Made by a program: the position numbers and the translations under genes
From: Streptomyces sp. CG 926
GTDB taxonomy: Bacteria > Actinomycetota > Actinomycetes > Streptomycetales > Streptomycetaceae
DNA: 64,000 nt
Direction: 5' to 3'
Assembly (NCBI RefSeq): GCF_003148825.1
Contig: NZ_QGGZ01000008.1
Span: 124,001 to 188,000, forward strand
The notes under the pieces: model-generated
What the model was told of the DNA's origin: nothing
What the model saw: only the letters and a program-made list of their open reading frames with translations
Databases searched by the model: none
Shown: piece after piece, positions 1 to 8,004 of the stretch
Position numbering within the stretch: position 1 is the first letter of the stretch
Layout of the letters: every line of letters starts with the position of its first letter

Positions 1-193
1 GGAGCCCGGCCGCCGAGCGGGCCGCGCGCGCGTCGGAGGCCGCGGCGGCGCTGCCGCCCGGCTCCGCGCCCGGCGCATGCGTGCGTACGGCCTCGGTGGC
101 GGCGATGGGCGCCTTGCCGTGGCCGGCCTCGTCCGTACCTCCGCCGGAGGCGACGGGCTGCGGGCCCTCCTGGGAGGTGGGGTACTCCGTCAC
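1..193 (-). CDS. Hypothetical protein, N-terminal fragment (runs off the window)
   Basis: Read on the minus strand, an open frame begins with GTG at 193 (V-T-E-Y-P-T-S-Q-E-G-P...) and stays open to the window edge, giving 64 codons. Codons carry G or C in the third position almost throughout, which supports coding. The visible part is an Ala/Gly/Pro-rich, probably disordered N-terminus with no recognisable domain, so I assign no function. No good ribosome binding site precedes the GTG; GGACGG lies about 10 bases upstream. The gene is divergent from nothing nearby: bases 194-502 hold no gene that I can see. Confidence 0.55.
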   Translation of the reverse strand, partial: MTEYPTSQEGPQPVASGGGTDEAGHGKAPIAATEAVRTHAPGAEPGGSAAAASDARAARSAAGL

Positions 194-310
194 GCGTGGA
201 TTTCCGTCCGTTTGCGCTCGATGTGCGCTGCACTCAACTCGGTCAGTCGCGGTATACCCGCTCAGCGGCCCGGGCACCATCACCCCGAGGTTCCTGCCCC
301 AAACTTCTCT

Positions 311-327
311 CCCGACCTCCGGTCGGG
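311..327. terminator. Small GC-rich hairpin in the 194-502 gap
   Basis: CCCGACC and GGTCGGG form a perfect 7-bp stem around a 3-base loop. It lies in the roughly 300-base gap between the start of the partial left gene and the end of the DUF402 gene, so it is best read as the DUF402 terminator, although it sits 180 bases past that stop. I see nothing else convincing in this gap. Confidence 0.3.
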
Positions 328-502
328 AGGTGCCCCTGACGGACCCCCGCCCCCTCGTCGTCTCTCGTCGTGCGTGTGACCTCCGGTCAGATCCCGCTTG
401 TCGAGCGACACTTGCACAATGGTGCGGCGACCGCACCGTCCCGCGCGCGTGATCTCGTGGAGGACGATCCTACGTTTGCACCCTGGGGGCGCATCAAGGG
501 TC

Positions 503-1222
503 TCATGAGGTCATATGCGCCGGGGTTCGGTCCCAGTCCTCCGGAAGTGCCGGAATCCTCCAGGCCGGATCCGGCCGCCAGTCCTCCCAGCCGTCACGGA
601 ACGGGGCTCCCCATTCCTCGATCACCTCGACGGCCGCGCGACCGGCCTCCCGTACCCGCTCCGCCTGCTCACGGTCCATCAGGCCGCACCGCTGCGCCTG
701 CGCGAACTCGTCCTCGTCCAGCCACTGCCAGCTGCGGTCCGGGTGGACGGCGATGTCCAGGAAGTGGTCCACGGAGTCCACCCCGCCGGCCCAGCGCGAG
801 CGCGGCTCCTCCAGGTTCACGTACCAGTTCTTGAACTGCCAGCCGGGTCCCCAGAACAGCCACACCGACCAGGAGTCCCCGGGCCGGGCCAGTTTCAGGA
901 CACCGGCGCCGAACCAGCGCGAGCGCGCGGTGGTCCGCGGCGCCGTGTAGCGGGTGGCGAGCGGCTCCTCGTGGACGGAGGTGCCGTCGGCGAGCACCGG
1001 CTTGACGCATTCGGTGCCGGGGGCCATCCACACCGCCAACAGCTCGTCCGTGTCCTGGACCACGGTCACCGGGCGGCAGATGTGGACCGGGCCCTTCGGT
1101 CCCGGGGCGTGGTCGCGGTAGCGCCACAGGATCTGCTCCCCGGGCATCCAGCGCGGGCCCTGCGCGGGGCTCCCCGGCGCGCTGCGCGCCGCGGAGTTCC
1201 CGGGCTTGGAAGTACCTGTCAT
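503..1222 (-). CDS. DUF402 domain protein
   Basis: The 239-residue protein has the DUF402 pattern: the N-terminal part holds GEQILWRYRD, the middle holds the aromatic run WLFWGPGWQFKNWYVNLEEP, and then come VDSVDHFLDI and DRSWQWLDEDEF. DUF402 proteins are small barrel enzymes; the characterised FomD hydrolyses a cytidylyl-phosphonate intermediate, and others are nucleoside diphosphatases. The acidic residues of the D-x-x-L-D-I and W-x-D-E-D stretches probably bind divalent metal, as in that family. No ribosome binding site precedes ATG 1222, but TAAGAT lies six bases upstream, which would fit leaderless transcription. M25 (MPGEQ) is an alternative start. It lies downstream of fumC on the same strand. 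The substrate cannot be inferred. Confidence 0.8.
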   Translation of the reverse strand: MTGTSKPGNSAARSAPGSPAQGPRWMPGEQILWRYRDHAPGPKGPVHICRPVTVVQDTDELLAVWMAPGTECVKPVLADGTSVHEEPLATRYTAPRTTARSRWFGAGVLKLARPGDSWSVWLFWGPGWQFKNWYVNLEEPRSRWAGGVDSVDHFLDIAVHPDRSWQWLDEDEFAQAQRCGLMDREQAERVREAGRAAVEVIEEWGAPFRDGWEDWRPDPAWRIPALPEDWDRTPAHMTS

Positions 1223-1333
1223 GCGCAGATCTTAGGGCGGGGGTCGCCGTGCCCGCTGCGGCGCAGGTCACCGGTGGGTTCGGTGATGAGAATCGACCGA
1301 ATTCGGCCCCCGCCCGAGGGGCGGTCGGACGGG

Positions 1334-2737
1334 TCAGGGACGCGTCATGCGCAGCACGTCGAGGGCCTCGTCGAGCTGCTCCAGGGTGAGGGCGCCGCGC
1401 TCCACGTAACCGGACTCCAGGACGACCTCCCTGATCGTCTTGCGCTCGGCGAGGGACCGCTTGGCGACCTTGGCGGCCTCCTCGTATCCGATGTAACGGT
1501 TGAGCGGGGTGACCACGGAGGGGGAGGACTCGGCGTATTCCCTGGCCCGGGCCTCGTCGGCGGTGATCCCGTCGATCGTGCGGTCGGCCAGCAGGCGGCT
1601 CGCGCTGCCGAGCAGCCGGATCGATTCGAGGAGGTTCCTGGCCATCACCGGAAGCATCACATTGAGCTCGAAGTTGCCGGCCGCGCCCGCCACGGCGACG
1701 GTCGCGTCGTTCCCCATGACCTGAGCGGCGACCATCAGGACGGCTTCCGGGACCACCGGATTGACCTTCCCGGGCATGATCGAGGAGCCCGGCTGGAGAT
1801 CCGGGAGATTGATTTCGGCCAAACCGGTGCGCGGTCCGGACGCCATCCAGCGAAGGTCGTTGGAGATTTTGGTGAGAGACACGGCGACCGTCCGCAACAT
1901 TCCGGAGGTTTCCACGAGGGCGTCCCGGGCGCCCTGCGCCTCGAAGTGGTCGCGGGCCTCGGTCAGCGGCAGTCCGGTCGCGTCCGCGACCTCGGCGATC
2001 ACCGCGGCGGAGAACCCGGGCGGGGTGTTGATGCCGGTGCCCACGGCGGTGCCGCCCAGCGGTAGCTCGGCCAGCCGCGGCAGGGCCGCCCGCAGCCGCT
2101 CGACGCCGTAGCGGATCTGGGCGGCGTATCCGCCGAACTCCTGGCCGAGAGTGACGGGTGTGGCGTCCATCAGGTGGGTGCGCCCGGCCTTGACGACCTG
2201 CGCGAACTCGGCGGCCTTGCGCTCCAGCGCGGCCGCCAGGTGCTCCAGGGCCGGGATCAGCTCACCGGTGACGGCCGCGGTGGCGGCGATGTGGATCGAC
2301 GACGGGAAGACGTCGTTGGAGCTCTGCGAGGCGTTGACGTGGTCGTTGGGGTGGACCTCACGGCCCAGACGCTCGGTGGCGAGGGTGGCGATCACCTCGT
2401 TGGTGTTCATGTTGGACGAGGTGCCGGAGCCGGTCTGGAAGACGTCCACGGGGAAGTGGTCGTCCCAGCGGCCGTCGGCGACCTCGGCGGCGGCGGCGCC
2501 GATGGCGTCGGCGACGTCCTGGTCCACCACGCCGAGCTTCGCGTTCACCACGGCGGCGGCCGCCTTGATCCGGGCGAGTGCCTCGATGTGGGCGCGCTCC
2601 AACCGCTGCCCGGAGATGGGGAAGTTCTCCACCGCGCGCTGGGTCTGGGCGCGCCATTTGGCGTGCCGGGGCACCCGTACGTCGCCCATGGAGTCGTGCT
2701 CGATCCGGTACGTCTCGGCCTGCTGGTCATCCGTCAT
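1334..2737 (-). CDS. fumC: Fumarate hydratase, class II
   Basis: This is the cytosolic TCA-cycle enzyme that interconverts fumarate and malate, of the oxygen-stable, metal-free class II type. The 467-residue product has all the hallmarks: TGSGTSSNMNTNEV (substrate site), AGRTHLMDATPVTLGQE with the general-acid histidine, and the superfamily signature GSSIMPGKVNPV in the flexible active-site loop. The start was set at ATG 2737 (MTDDQQAETYRIEHDSMG) because GAGGAGG lies eight bases upstream; the ATG six bases earlier is too close to that site. The open frame continues far upstream but without coding character. It is divergent from the secreted hydrolase at 2847, so promoters for both must lie in 2738-2846. 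A second, unrelated fumarase (fumB) lies 5 kb away. Confidence 0.97.
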   Translation of the reverse strand: MTDDQQAETYRIEHDSMGDVRVPRHAKWRAQTQRAVENFPISGQRLERAHIEALARIKAAAAVVNAKLGVVDQDVADAIGAAAAEVADGRWDDHFPVDVFQTGSGTSSNMNTNEVIATLATERLGREVHPNDHVNASQSSNDVFPSSIHIAATAAVTGELIPALEHLAAALERKAAEFAQVVKAGRTHLMDATPVTLGQEFGGYAAQIRYGVERLRAALPRLAELPLGGTAVGTGINTPPGFSAAVIAEVADATGLPLTEARDHFEAQGARDALVETSGMLRTVAVSLTKISNDLRWMASGPRTGLAEINLPDLQPGSSIMPGKVNPVVPEAVLMVAAQVMGNDATVAVAGAAGNFELNVMLPVMARNLLESIRLLGSASRLLADRTIDGITADEARAREYAESSPSVVTPLNRYIGYEEAAKVAKRSLAERKTIREVVLESGYVERGALTLEQLDEALDVLRMTRP

Positions 2738-2846
2738 GTTCATGGCCTCCTCAAAAAGTTGAGCAATTGTCTTGTTCGAAGTGTTCCCAACTCCCCTACC
2801 GGCCAGTAAATACCGGGGGTAACACCCATCTCCGGGGAGGCGTTCC

Positions 2847-4376
2847 ATGGCACGTGTCCGTACGAGACCCATGCTCAGATCTACCTTCGCCGCTGTCGCG
2901 GCGATCGCGGCCGCCCTGGGAGGTGTCACCGCCATCACCCCCATGGCCCAGGCGGCGCCCACCTCCGGGGCCGTGGCCGTGCCGCTGTCGCCCGAGCTGG
3001 AGGCCGTCCGCGCCGCAGAGGCCACCAAGATCTACGGCGACCCGGCCGTCCGCCCGCTGAACGAGCGGAAAACTGGCCTGATCTCGCTCGGCGACAGCGA
3101 GATTTCGGGCGAGGGCGTCGGCAACTACGACCCCGCGACCAACACGCCGAACAACCAGTGCCACCGCTCACCGGACGCGGCGATCCACCGCACCGGCATA
3201 CCGGCCGACCTGACCTTCAACGTCGCCTGCTCCGGCGGCTACACCGGCAACATCAGGATCGGCGGCAGCAAGCAGTACGCCGACGAACTGGTGCAGAGCG
3301 ACAACCTGGCCGTCAAGGCGCGCAACACGAAGATCAAGATGGTCCTGCTGGTCGCCGGCGCCAACGACGACCTCCAGTTCGGCCCGGTCATGACCGACTG
3401 CGTGACCCGCTGGGCGCTCGGCCAGGGCACCTGCGAGCCCAAGTACGGGCCCGGCTGGCAGGCGCGCGTCGACGGCCTGAAGCCCAAGGTGGAAGCCACC
3501 GTCGCGGACCTCAAGAGCGTCATGCGCGACGCCGGTTACGCCGACTCCGACTACAAGCTCGTGGTGATGGGCTACCCCAGCCCCATCGGGCCCGACTTCT
3601 ACGACAACCCGAACTTCCCCGGCAAGCTGCCCGGCGGCTGCGCCGGCTACGACTCCGACGCCGCCTGGGGCCGCAACTACGCGGTGCCCAACTTCGAGAA
3701 GGGCATGCGCGCGGCCGCCCTCGCCTCCGGCGCGATCTACCTGGACAACTCGCGGCTCTTCCACGGTCACGAGGTCTGCATGGAGGACACCTGGGCCCGC
3801 GGCCTCTACCTGGACCTCGGGGACCACTTCCCGTGGGACGAGAACACCGCCCGCCAGTCCTTCCACCCCAACTACCGCGGCCACGGCGCCTTCGCGTCCT
3901 GTCTGACCCAGCTCTACGACTCGGGCCTGCGCGAGGCCTCCTGCGCCGACCCCGCGAGCACCGGGACGCCCGCCCTGCAGGCCGGTGCCTGGGACGACAA
4001 GTTCAGGCCCCTCAGGAACGAGGCGACCGGGAACTGCCTCGACTCCTTCGGCGGCTCCAGCGCCGACGAGACCAAGGTCGTCGGATGGGACTGCCACGGC
4101 GGTCGCAACCAGGGCTGGTGGTACGACAGCGTCCGCAGGTCCGTCCACATCGAACTGACCCAGGACCGCTGCCTCGACGTCCCCGGCGCCGACTACGGCC
4201 CCGGCAAGGGCCTGATCATCTGGAACTGCCACGGCGGCGCGAACCAGCGGTTCGTCCGCGACGGCGCCACCCTGCGCCCCGCAGCCGCCCCGGGCATGTG
4301 CCTGACGGTGGCCGCCGCCCATGAGCCGCTGCGCCTGCAGACCTGCAACGGGTCCACCTACCAACGCTTCGCATGA
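2847..4376 (+). CDS. Secreted SGNH/GDSL-type esterase with C-terminal ricin-type lectin domain
   Basis: The product of 509 residues starts with a Sec signal peptide (MARVRTRPMLRSTFAAVAAI..., cleavage near PMAQA-AP). An SGNH-hydrolase domain follows: block I GDSEISGEG with the Ser nucleophile, block II Gly in ACSGGYT, block III Asn in VAGANDD, and block V SFHPNYRGH with the catalytic His. From about residue 385 there is a ricin B-type domain with NCLDSFG, GRNQGW and a second set DRCLDVPG, GANQRF, the QxW-like signature of carbohydrate binding. It is thus an exported ester hydrolase, possibly aimed at polysaccharides or acylated sugars. GGGGAGG six bases before ATG 2847 is a strong ribosome binding site. 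A hairpin follows at 4404-4427. Confidence 0.9.
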   Translation: MARVRTRPMLRSTFAAVAAIAAALGGVTAITPMAQAAPTSGAVAVPLSPELEAVRAAEATKIYGDPAVRPLNERKTGLISLGDSEISGEGVGNYDPATNTPNNQCHRSPDAAIHRTGIPADLTFNVACSGGYTGNIRIGGSKQYADELVQSDNLAVKARNTKIKMVLLVAGANDDLQFGPVMTDCVTRWALGQGTCEPKYGPGWQARVDGLKPKVEATVADLKSVMRDAGYADSDYKLVVMGYPSPIGPDFYDNPNFPGKLPGGCAGYDSDAAWGRNYAVPNFEKGMRAAALASGAIYLDNSRLFHGHEVCMEDTWARGLYLDLGDHFPWDENTARQSFHPNYRGHGAFASCLTQLYDSGLREASCADPASTGTPALQAGAWDDKFRPLRNEATGNCLDSFGGSSADETKVVGWDCHGGRNQGWWYDSVRRSVHIELTQDRCLDVPGADYGPGKGLIIWNCHGGANQRFVRDGATLRPAAAPGMCLTVAAAHEPLRLQTCNGSTYQRFA

Positions 4377-4403
4377 CCGCCCCGCACCCGTAGACCCCCC
4401 ACG

Positions 4404-4427
4404 CCCGGCCGGCGCACCCCGGCCGGG
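4404..4427 (+). terminator. Terminator of the secreted esterase gene
   Basis: CCCGGCCGG and CCGGCCGGG form a perfect 9-bp stem around CGCACC, 27 bases past the stop codon and followed by TGTTTCC. Its position fits an intrinsic terminator without a long U tract, as is usual in Streptomyces. Confidence 0.75.
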
Positions 4428-4560
4428 TGTTTCCGTGTCGGGTGTCGTGCGTCGGGCGGCACGTGACGCCCTCACGTTCTACGAACGTATGTCCGCTGAT
4501 CGGAGGGGGTGTTGTGGCAGGGTGACCGTGGCACCCCGGCCCCCGGCGGAAGCCGACCCG

Positions 4561-5058
4561 ATGCCTCGTGTCCATGTAAGGGTGAGCCCGATCCTCGTAG
4601 CAGTCGCCGCCGTCCTCGCGGCCCTCCCGGCCGCCGCCTTCCTCCTCGTGAAGGTGGTGCACCTGCTGGCGATCCGAAGGCCCGGCATGAGCCGCGGCGC
4701 CGTCGGCCCCTGGGTGGAAGGCGCCGTCGCCTGCCTGAGCGTCGCCGTCATCGCCTTCACCCTGGGCAGCCTCAGCGGCTTCGACTCCCGCCCCGTGCGA
4801 CCCTGCATCGCCGAACGCGCCGAGCGGTTCGGCCCGCAGTCCGACCGGACGCCCGACGGCGACATAAAGATCACCTCACGGGTCTTCCCCGTGTCCCGGG
4901 CGTGCGTGTTCCCCGACGGCGTCGAGGTCGAGCTCGTCCCGGTCTGGATCAATCCCCTGCAGGTGATCGCGCTGGCCGGGGTCGTCGCCTGCGGGGTGCG
5001 CGCGGTGCGCGCCGGCTTCTCGTCGAGGTCCTCGCGCACCGCGGGGCAGCGGGCCTGA
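4561..5058 (+). CDS. Small integral membrane protein of unknown function
   Basis: I do not recognise this protein. From ATG 4561 it has 165 residues: a first hydrophobic helix (ILVAVAAVLAALPAAAFLLV), a second (VEGAVACLSVAVIAFTLG), a roughly 60-residue exposed segment with two cysteines (RPCIAERAERF...SRACVFPDG, possibly a disulfide), and a third helix (VIALAGVVACGVRAV) with a basic tail. The start is uncertain: in-frame GTG codons at 4522 and 4528 follow GGAGGGGG, whereas ATG 4561 has only GGCGGAAG. It is convergent with the phosphodiesterase gene at 5115. Confidence 0.6.
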   Translation: MPRVHVRVSPILVAVAAVLAALPAAAFLLVKVVHLLAIRRPGMSRGAVGPWVEGAVACLSVAVIAFTLGSLSGFDSRPVRPCIAERAERFGPQSDRTPDGDIKITSRVFPVSRACVFPDGVEVELVPVWINPLQVIALAGVVACGVRAVRAGFSSRSSRTAGQRA

Positions 5059-5114
5059 CCGGCTTCGGATCAGGTCCGACCGGGGCCTGATCCGTCCCGC
5101 CGTCGGGCCGCGCG

Positions 5115-5888
5115 TCAGCGGCCCTCCAGCTGCTCCCGCACCTGCCTGGGCCGGTTGGTGATGATCGTGTCCACGCCGAGCCGCAGGCACAGCTCCACGT
5201 CCTGCGGCTCGTCCACCGTCCACACCCGCACCGACAGCCCCTTCGCCTTCAGCCGGGCCACCAGCCCCGGGTCCCGGCGTACGAGGTCGATGCCCGGGCC
5301 CGCGTGGGTCGCGTAGGGCGGACGCACCGGGCGGAGCCGCCGCTCCATCAGGTAGACGGCGGGCAGCCCGGGCACCAGCCGGTGCAGCCGGGTCAGCGCG
5401 ACGCGCGAGAAGCTCATCACCTCGACCAGCCCGGCAGCCCCGTCGGCCAGCCCGTACTCCCGGAGCATCCGCGTCAGCTCGACCTCCAGCCGGCCGCCGG
5501 CCCGGGTCGGGTGCTTGGTCTCGACGGCCAGCCCGACCGGCCGGTCCGCGGCCAGCGCCTCCCGGAGCAGGTCCTCGAAGAGCAGCACCCGGGCGCCGGC
5601 GTGCCCGGCCCCCTTCCACGCCCCGAAGTCGAGCGCGGACAGCTGCGCGTAGGTCATCTCCGATACCACCCCGCTCCCGTCGGAGGTCCGCTCCACCCGC
5701 CGGTCGTGCACGCACACCAGCTTGTGGTCGGCGGTCAGCCGGACATCGCATTCGAGGGCGTCGGCCCCGTCGGCGATGGCCTGCCGGTAGGCGGCGAGGG
5801 TGTGCTCGGGGTGCTCGTGGGAGGCCCCGCGATGGGCGACCACGCGCGTCGCGCGGGCGGTGCGGAGAGAGGGGGTCGTCGGCGCCAT
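5115..5888 (-). CDS. Glycerophosphodiester phosphodiesterase family protein
   Basis: These enzymes cleave glycerophosphodiesters to glycerol-3-phosphate and an alcohol. The 257-residue sequence carries the GDPD barrel motifs: VVAHRGASHEHPEHTLAAYRQAIADGADALECDV, with the His and Glu/Asp metal ligands, then VHDRRVERTSDGSG with the second His, AVETKH in mid-barrel, and VRVWTVDEPQDVELCLRLGVDTIITNRP near the end. No signal peptide is present, so it should act in the cytosol on lipid-breakdown products. ATG 5888 is preceded by AAGGATTT, a fair ribosome binding site. The frame is open further upstream across the ATGCCG repeat but loses coding character there. Confidence 0.93.
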   Translation of the reverse strand: MAPTTPSLRTARATRVVAHRGASHEHPEHTLAAYRQAIADGADALECDVRLTADHKLVCVHDRRVERTSDGSGVVSEMTYAQLSALDFGAWKGAGHAGARVLLFEDLLREALAADRPVGLAVETKHPTRAGGRLEVELTRMLREYGLADGAAGLVEVMSFSRVALTRLHRLVPGLPAVYLMERRLRPVRPPYATHAGPGIDLVRRDPGLVARLKAKGLSVRVWTVDEPQDVELCLRLGVDTIITNRPRQVREQLEGR

Positions 5889-5988
5889 ACGGAAATCCTT
5901 GCAAACCGGGGTGAACGCACAGGTGCGGGGTCGTGTCCCCGACGTTAACCCCGTGCGGGCCCCGGCCCGGCCAGGGCAGGCTGCCACC

Positions 5989-6048
5989 ATGCCGATGCCG
6001 ATGCCGATGCCGATGCCGATGCCGATGCCGATGCCGATGCCGATGCCG
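5989..6048. repeat. Hexanucleotide microsatellite (ATGCCG) x 10
   Basis: Ten perfect uninterrupted copies of ATGCCG. Read on the plus strand each unit offers an ATG in the frame of the zinc-ribbon gene, so the repeat encodes a Met-Pro run at its N-terminus. Perfect repeats this long are rare in such GC-rich bacterial DNA. Copy-number change would lengthen or shorten the leader without shifting the frame. Confidence 0.97.
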
Positions 6049-6399
6049 AGGACCGCCTCCTGCGCCCCGTGTCCCCGTTGCGTATTCCACGCCTGGCAGC
6101 TGACCGAGGGCGGACGGTTGCGGTGGATGGCCGAGTGGGAGTGCGACACCTGCGTGTTCGGGAGCCCGGAGACGTGCAACCGCGAGGAGGGAAGCGGCCC
6201 GGCCCCCGAGCACGTCCGCGCGGCCGTGGTGGCGGCCGAGGGGACGGTCCTGCTCCGTGTGGGCGGCGCCGGCGGCGCGGGCCTGAAGGTCTTCCGCGAC
6301 GTGCTCGGCCTGACGATGACCGAGCTCCTGGCCGCCGTCCGGGACGGGTACCGGGCCACCCCCGTTGAGGCCCGGTGCCTGTCCGTTCCGGCGCCGTAG
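5989..6399 (+). CDS. Small zinc-ribbon-like protein beginning with a (Met-Pro) repeat
   Basis: The frame of 136 codons starts in the ATGCCG repeat (M-P x 10) and continues RTASCAPCPRCVFHAW...MAEWECDTCVFG, two CxxC pairs that suggest a zinc ribbon. The C-terminal half (AEGTVLLRVGG...GLKVFRDVLGLTMTELLAAV) has the strand-helix pattern of the ribosomal L7/L12 C-terminal fold; this is a weak resemblance by eye. I do not know its function. Any of the ten ATGs could start translation; GGCAGG lies eight bases before the first. The stop (6397-6399) directly abuts the stop of the convergent secreted-protein gene. A partial copy of its 3' end is found at 7195-7245, which supports this being a real gene in the ancestor. 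Confidence 0.6.
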   Translation: MPMPMPMPMPMPMPMPMPMPRTASCAPCPRCVFHAWQLTEGGRLRWMAEWECDTCVFGSPETCNREEGSGPAPEHVRAAVVAAEGTVLLRVGGAGGAGLKVFRDVLGLTMTELLAAVRDGYRATPVEARCLSVPAP

Positions 6400-7017
6400 C
6401 TAGGCCTTCGGTCGCGGGGCCAAGGGTGCCGGGGTGACCTTGAACCCGCCCTTGGTGACCTCGGTGAAGGGGGCCGGGGCCATGCACGTGCCCACCTTGC
6501 CCTCGGCCACCGTGCCGTCCGGCTTCACGTCCACGTTGGCGATGCCCCACGAGAAGCCCAACCGGTCCGGGCCGCCGCGTTCGCCGTCCTGGACGCTGAT
6601 CCCGATCCGCCTGCCCTCCCAGCCGACGTTCGAGGAGGTGACCACCGCGGTGACCGTGGCCGTCCGGCCGCCGGTGACCAGGCAGTCCACCTCCGCCTCG
6701 CCGACCGCGGTGAAGTTCTGGTCCGGCATCGCGTGGTAGATCGTCACCTTGCCGCGCGCGTCGACGGGCATGCCCTGCTCCCCGCCCGGGGCCGGGAAAG
6801 GCCTGCTCCACGGGACGGCCTCGGCGTCGACCGTGAAGCGGATGTCGTGCGACGCGGGCACGTAGGGGTAGTGCACCGTGCCACCCCCGTGCACCGCGGC
6901 GACCTTCGGCGCGGCGGGCGCCGCAGGGGTGGCGGGGGCGGGCGCCGCGGCGATCAGCGTCGCCATCAGGGCGACGGCGGTGCCGGCCAGGACGAGGGTG
7001 CGCTTGCGGTTCTTCAT
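6400..7017 (-). CDS. Secreted protein of unknown function, paralog 1
   Basis: This 205-residue protein has a signal peptide (MKNRKRTLVLAGTAVALMATLIAAAPAPA) followed by a compact beta-rich domain: DIRFTVDAEAVPWSRPF, DARGKVTIYHAMPDQNF, EAEVDCLVTGGRTATVTAVV, GRRIGISVQDGERGGPDRLGFSWG, GTCMAPAPFTEVTKGGFKV. Two cysteines probably form a disulfide. Similar Streptomyces exported proteins are sometimes auto-labelled repetin, which says nothing about function. It is about two-thirds identical to the next gene (7258-7866) and arose by the tandem duplication described here. GGGAG precedes the ATG within GAGGGAGTTCACG. It lies tail to tail with the zinc-ribbon gene. Confidence 0.82.
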   Translation of the reverse strand: MKNRKRTLVLAGTAVALMATLIAAAPAPATPAAPAAPKVAAVHGGGTVHYPYVPASHDIRFTVDAEAVPWSRPFPAPGGEQGMPVDARGKVTIYHAMPDQNFTAVGEAEVDCLVTGGRTATVTAVVTSSNVGWEGRRIGISVQDGERGGPDRLGFSWGIANVDVKPDGTVAEGKVGTCMAPAPFTEVTKGGFKVTPAPLAPRPKA

Positions 7018-7109
7018 CGTGAACTCCCTCTGGCAGTGCAGCCGTTCGGCTACGGGAACAGCCTCGCCGGAGCTCTGCGGCCTGCCATCTGCCGGTGGGC
7101 GGACATGCC

Positions 7110-7145
7110 CGAGGGCCTCTCCCCCGATCGGGGGAGAGGCCCTCG
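7110..7145. terminator. Duplicated fumB terminator (left copy)
   Basis: A perfect 36-base palindrome: C GAGGGCCTCTCCCCCGA followed by its reverse complement. It matches the fumB terminator at 7957-7996 except for paired changes (CTCTCTCCC/GGGAGAGAG there, CTCTCCCCC/GGGGGAGAG here) that keep the stem intact. It now stands between the two paralogous genes. Confidence 0.8.
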
Positions 7146-7257
7146 TACGGTCGGGCTACGGACCGGGCCGCGGAGGGCGGCGACGCCCGCGCCCCTGGCC
7201 GCCGCTCCGGGCGGGTACCGGGCCACCCCCGTCGGCCCGGTACCCCGGGGGAGCCGC
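7146..7257 (-). pseudogene. Remnants of fumB 3' end and zinc-ribbon 3' end at a duplication junction
   Basis: Bases 7146-7174 match the last codons of fumB (plus strand CTACGGACCGGGCCGCGGA against CTACAGGCCCGGGCCGCGGA at 8005), with the stop context changed. Bases 7195-7245 match the zinc-ribbon gene tail (CTGGCCGCCGCTCCGGGCGG, then GGTACCGGGCCACCCCCGT). Neither is a functional gene; the junction lies between them at about 7175-7194. Confidence 0.75.
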
Positions 7258-7866
7258 TCAGCGCGGGAGCGGCGGAAGCGGGGCCGCGGTGACCTTGAAG
7301 CCGCCCTCGGTCACCGTCGTGAAGGGGGCCGGGGCCATGCAGGTGCCCGCCGACGGCTTCGCGACATCGCCGTTCGGCTCCTGGTTCGGGGGGTCGATGT
7401 TGGCGACGCCCCACGAGAAGCCCAGACGGTCCGGCGCGCCCCGCTCGCCGTCCTGGACGCTGATCCCGATCCGCTTGCCCACCATGCCCACGTTCGACTT
7501 GGTGACCACGGCGGTGACGGTCGCGATCCTGCCGCCCGTGACCAGGCAGTCCACCTCGGCCTCCGAGGTGCCGGTGACGTCGTGCTCGGGGGAGTGGTGG
7601 TACACCGTCACCTTGCCCCGCGCGTCGGTCGGCATCCCCTGCTTGCCCTGCGGGTCCGGGAACGGCTTGCTCCACGGGGCCGCCTCCGCGTCGACGGTGA
7701 AGCGGATGTCGTCGTCGGCCGAGTAGGCGTAGAACACCGAGGCTCCGCCGTGCACGGAGGCGAGCTTCGGCGCGGCCGGCGCCGCCGGGGCCGGGGCGGC
7801 ACCGATCAAGGTGGCGAGCAGTGCGGCGGATCCGGCGAAAAGGAGGGCGCGCGTACGGTTCTTCAC
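7258..7866 (-). CDS. Secreted protein of unknown function, paralog 2
   Basis: The 202-residue product starts with a signal peptide (MKNRTRALLFAGSAALLATLIGAAPAPA) and repeats the pattern of paralog 1: DIRFTVDAEAAPWSKPF, DARGKVTVYHHSPEHDV, EAEVDCLVTGGRIATVTAVV, GKRIGISVQDGERGAPDRLGFSWG, GTCMAPAPFTTVTEGGFKV. Differences cluster in the N-terminal linker and the DPPNQEPNGDVAKPS loop, so both copies appear to be under constraint. GGGAG stands seven bases upstream of the ATG in GCGGGAGTTCACAGTG. It lies between the two duplicated terminators, so it is probably transcribed alone. Confidence 0.82.
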   Translation of the reverse strand: MKNRTRALLFAGSAALLATLIGAAPAPAAPAAPKLASVHGGASVFYAYSADDDIRFTVDAEAAPWSKPFPDPQGKQGMPTDARGKVTVYHHSPEHDVTGTSEAEVDCLVTGGRIATVTAVVTKSNVGMVGKRIGISVQDGERGAPDRLGFSWGVANIDPPNQEPNGDVAKPSAGTCMAPAPFTTVTEGGFKVTAAPLPPLPR

Positions 7867-7956
7867 TGTGAACTCCCGCTGTAGGTGAGCTGTTCGGCTA
7901 CGGGAACAGCCTCGCCGGGAGCCCTTCGGCCCACCATCTGCCGATGGGCGGACATG

Positions 7957-7996
7957 CCCGAGGGCCTCTCTCCCGATCGGGAGAGAGGCCCTCGGG
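7957..7996. terminator. Terminator downstream of fumB
   Basis: A perfect 40-base palindrome made of CCCGAGGGCCTCTCTCCCGA and its exact reverse complement, eight bases beyond the fumB stop codon. See 7110-7145 for the covarying duplicate. Confidence 0.88.
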
Positions 7997-8004
7997 CGGT
8001 CGCG

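Larger units (their letters stand above)
6328..7174. repeat. Tandem duplication, left copy
   Basis: This unit runs from the last codons of the zinc-ribbon gene, through secreted-protein gene 1 and a palindromic terminator, to a remnant of the last codons of fumB. The same order recurs at 7195-8024. Shared landmarks are CGGGTACCGGGCCACCCCCGT at the left (6344 onward and 7203 onward), two paralogous genes, near-identical terminators inside GGCGGACATGCCCGAGGGCC, and GGGCCGCGGA at the right. Confidence 0.85.

Noticed and set aside
5945..7675. Minus-strand 576-codon frame through both secreted-protein genes
   Set aside because: Different frame from the signal-peptide-bearing paralogs, with no motif.
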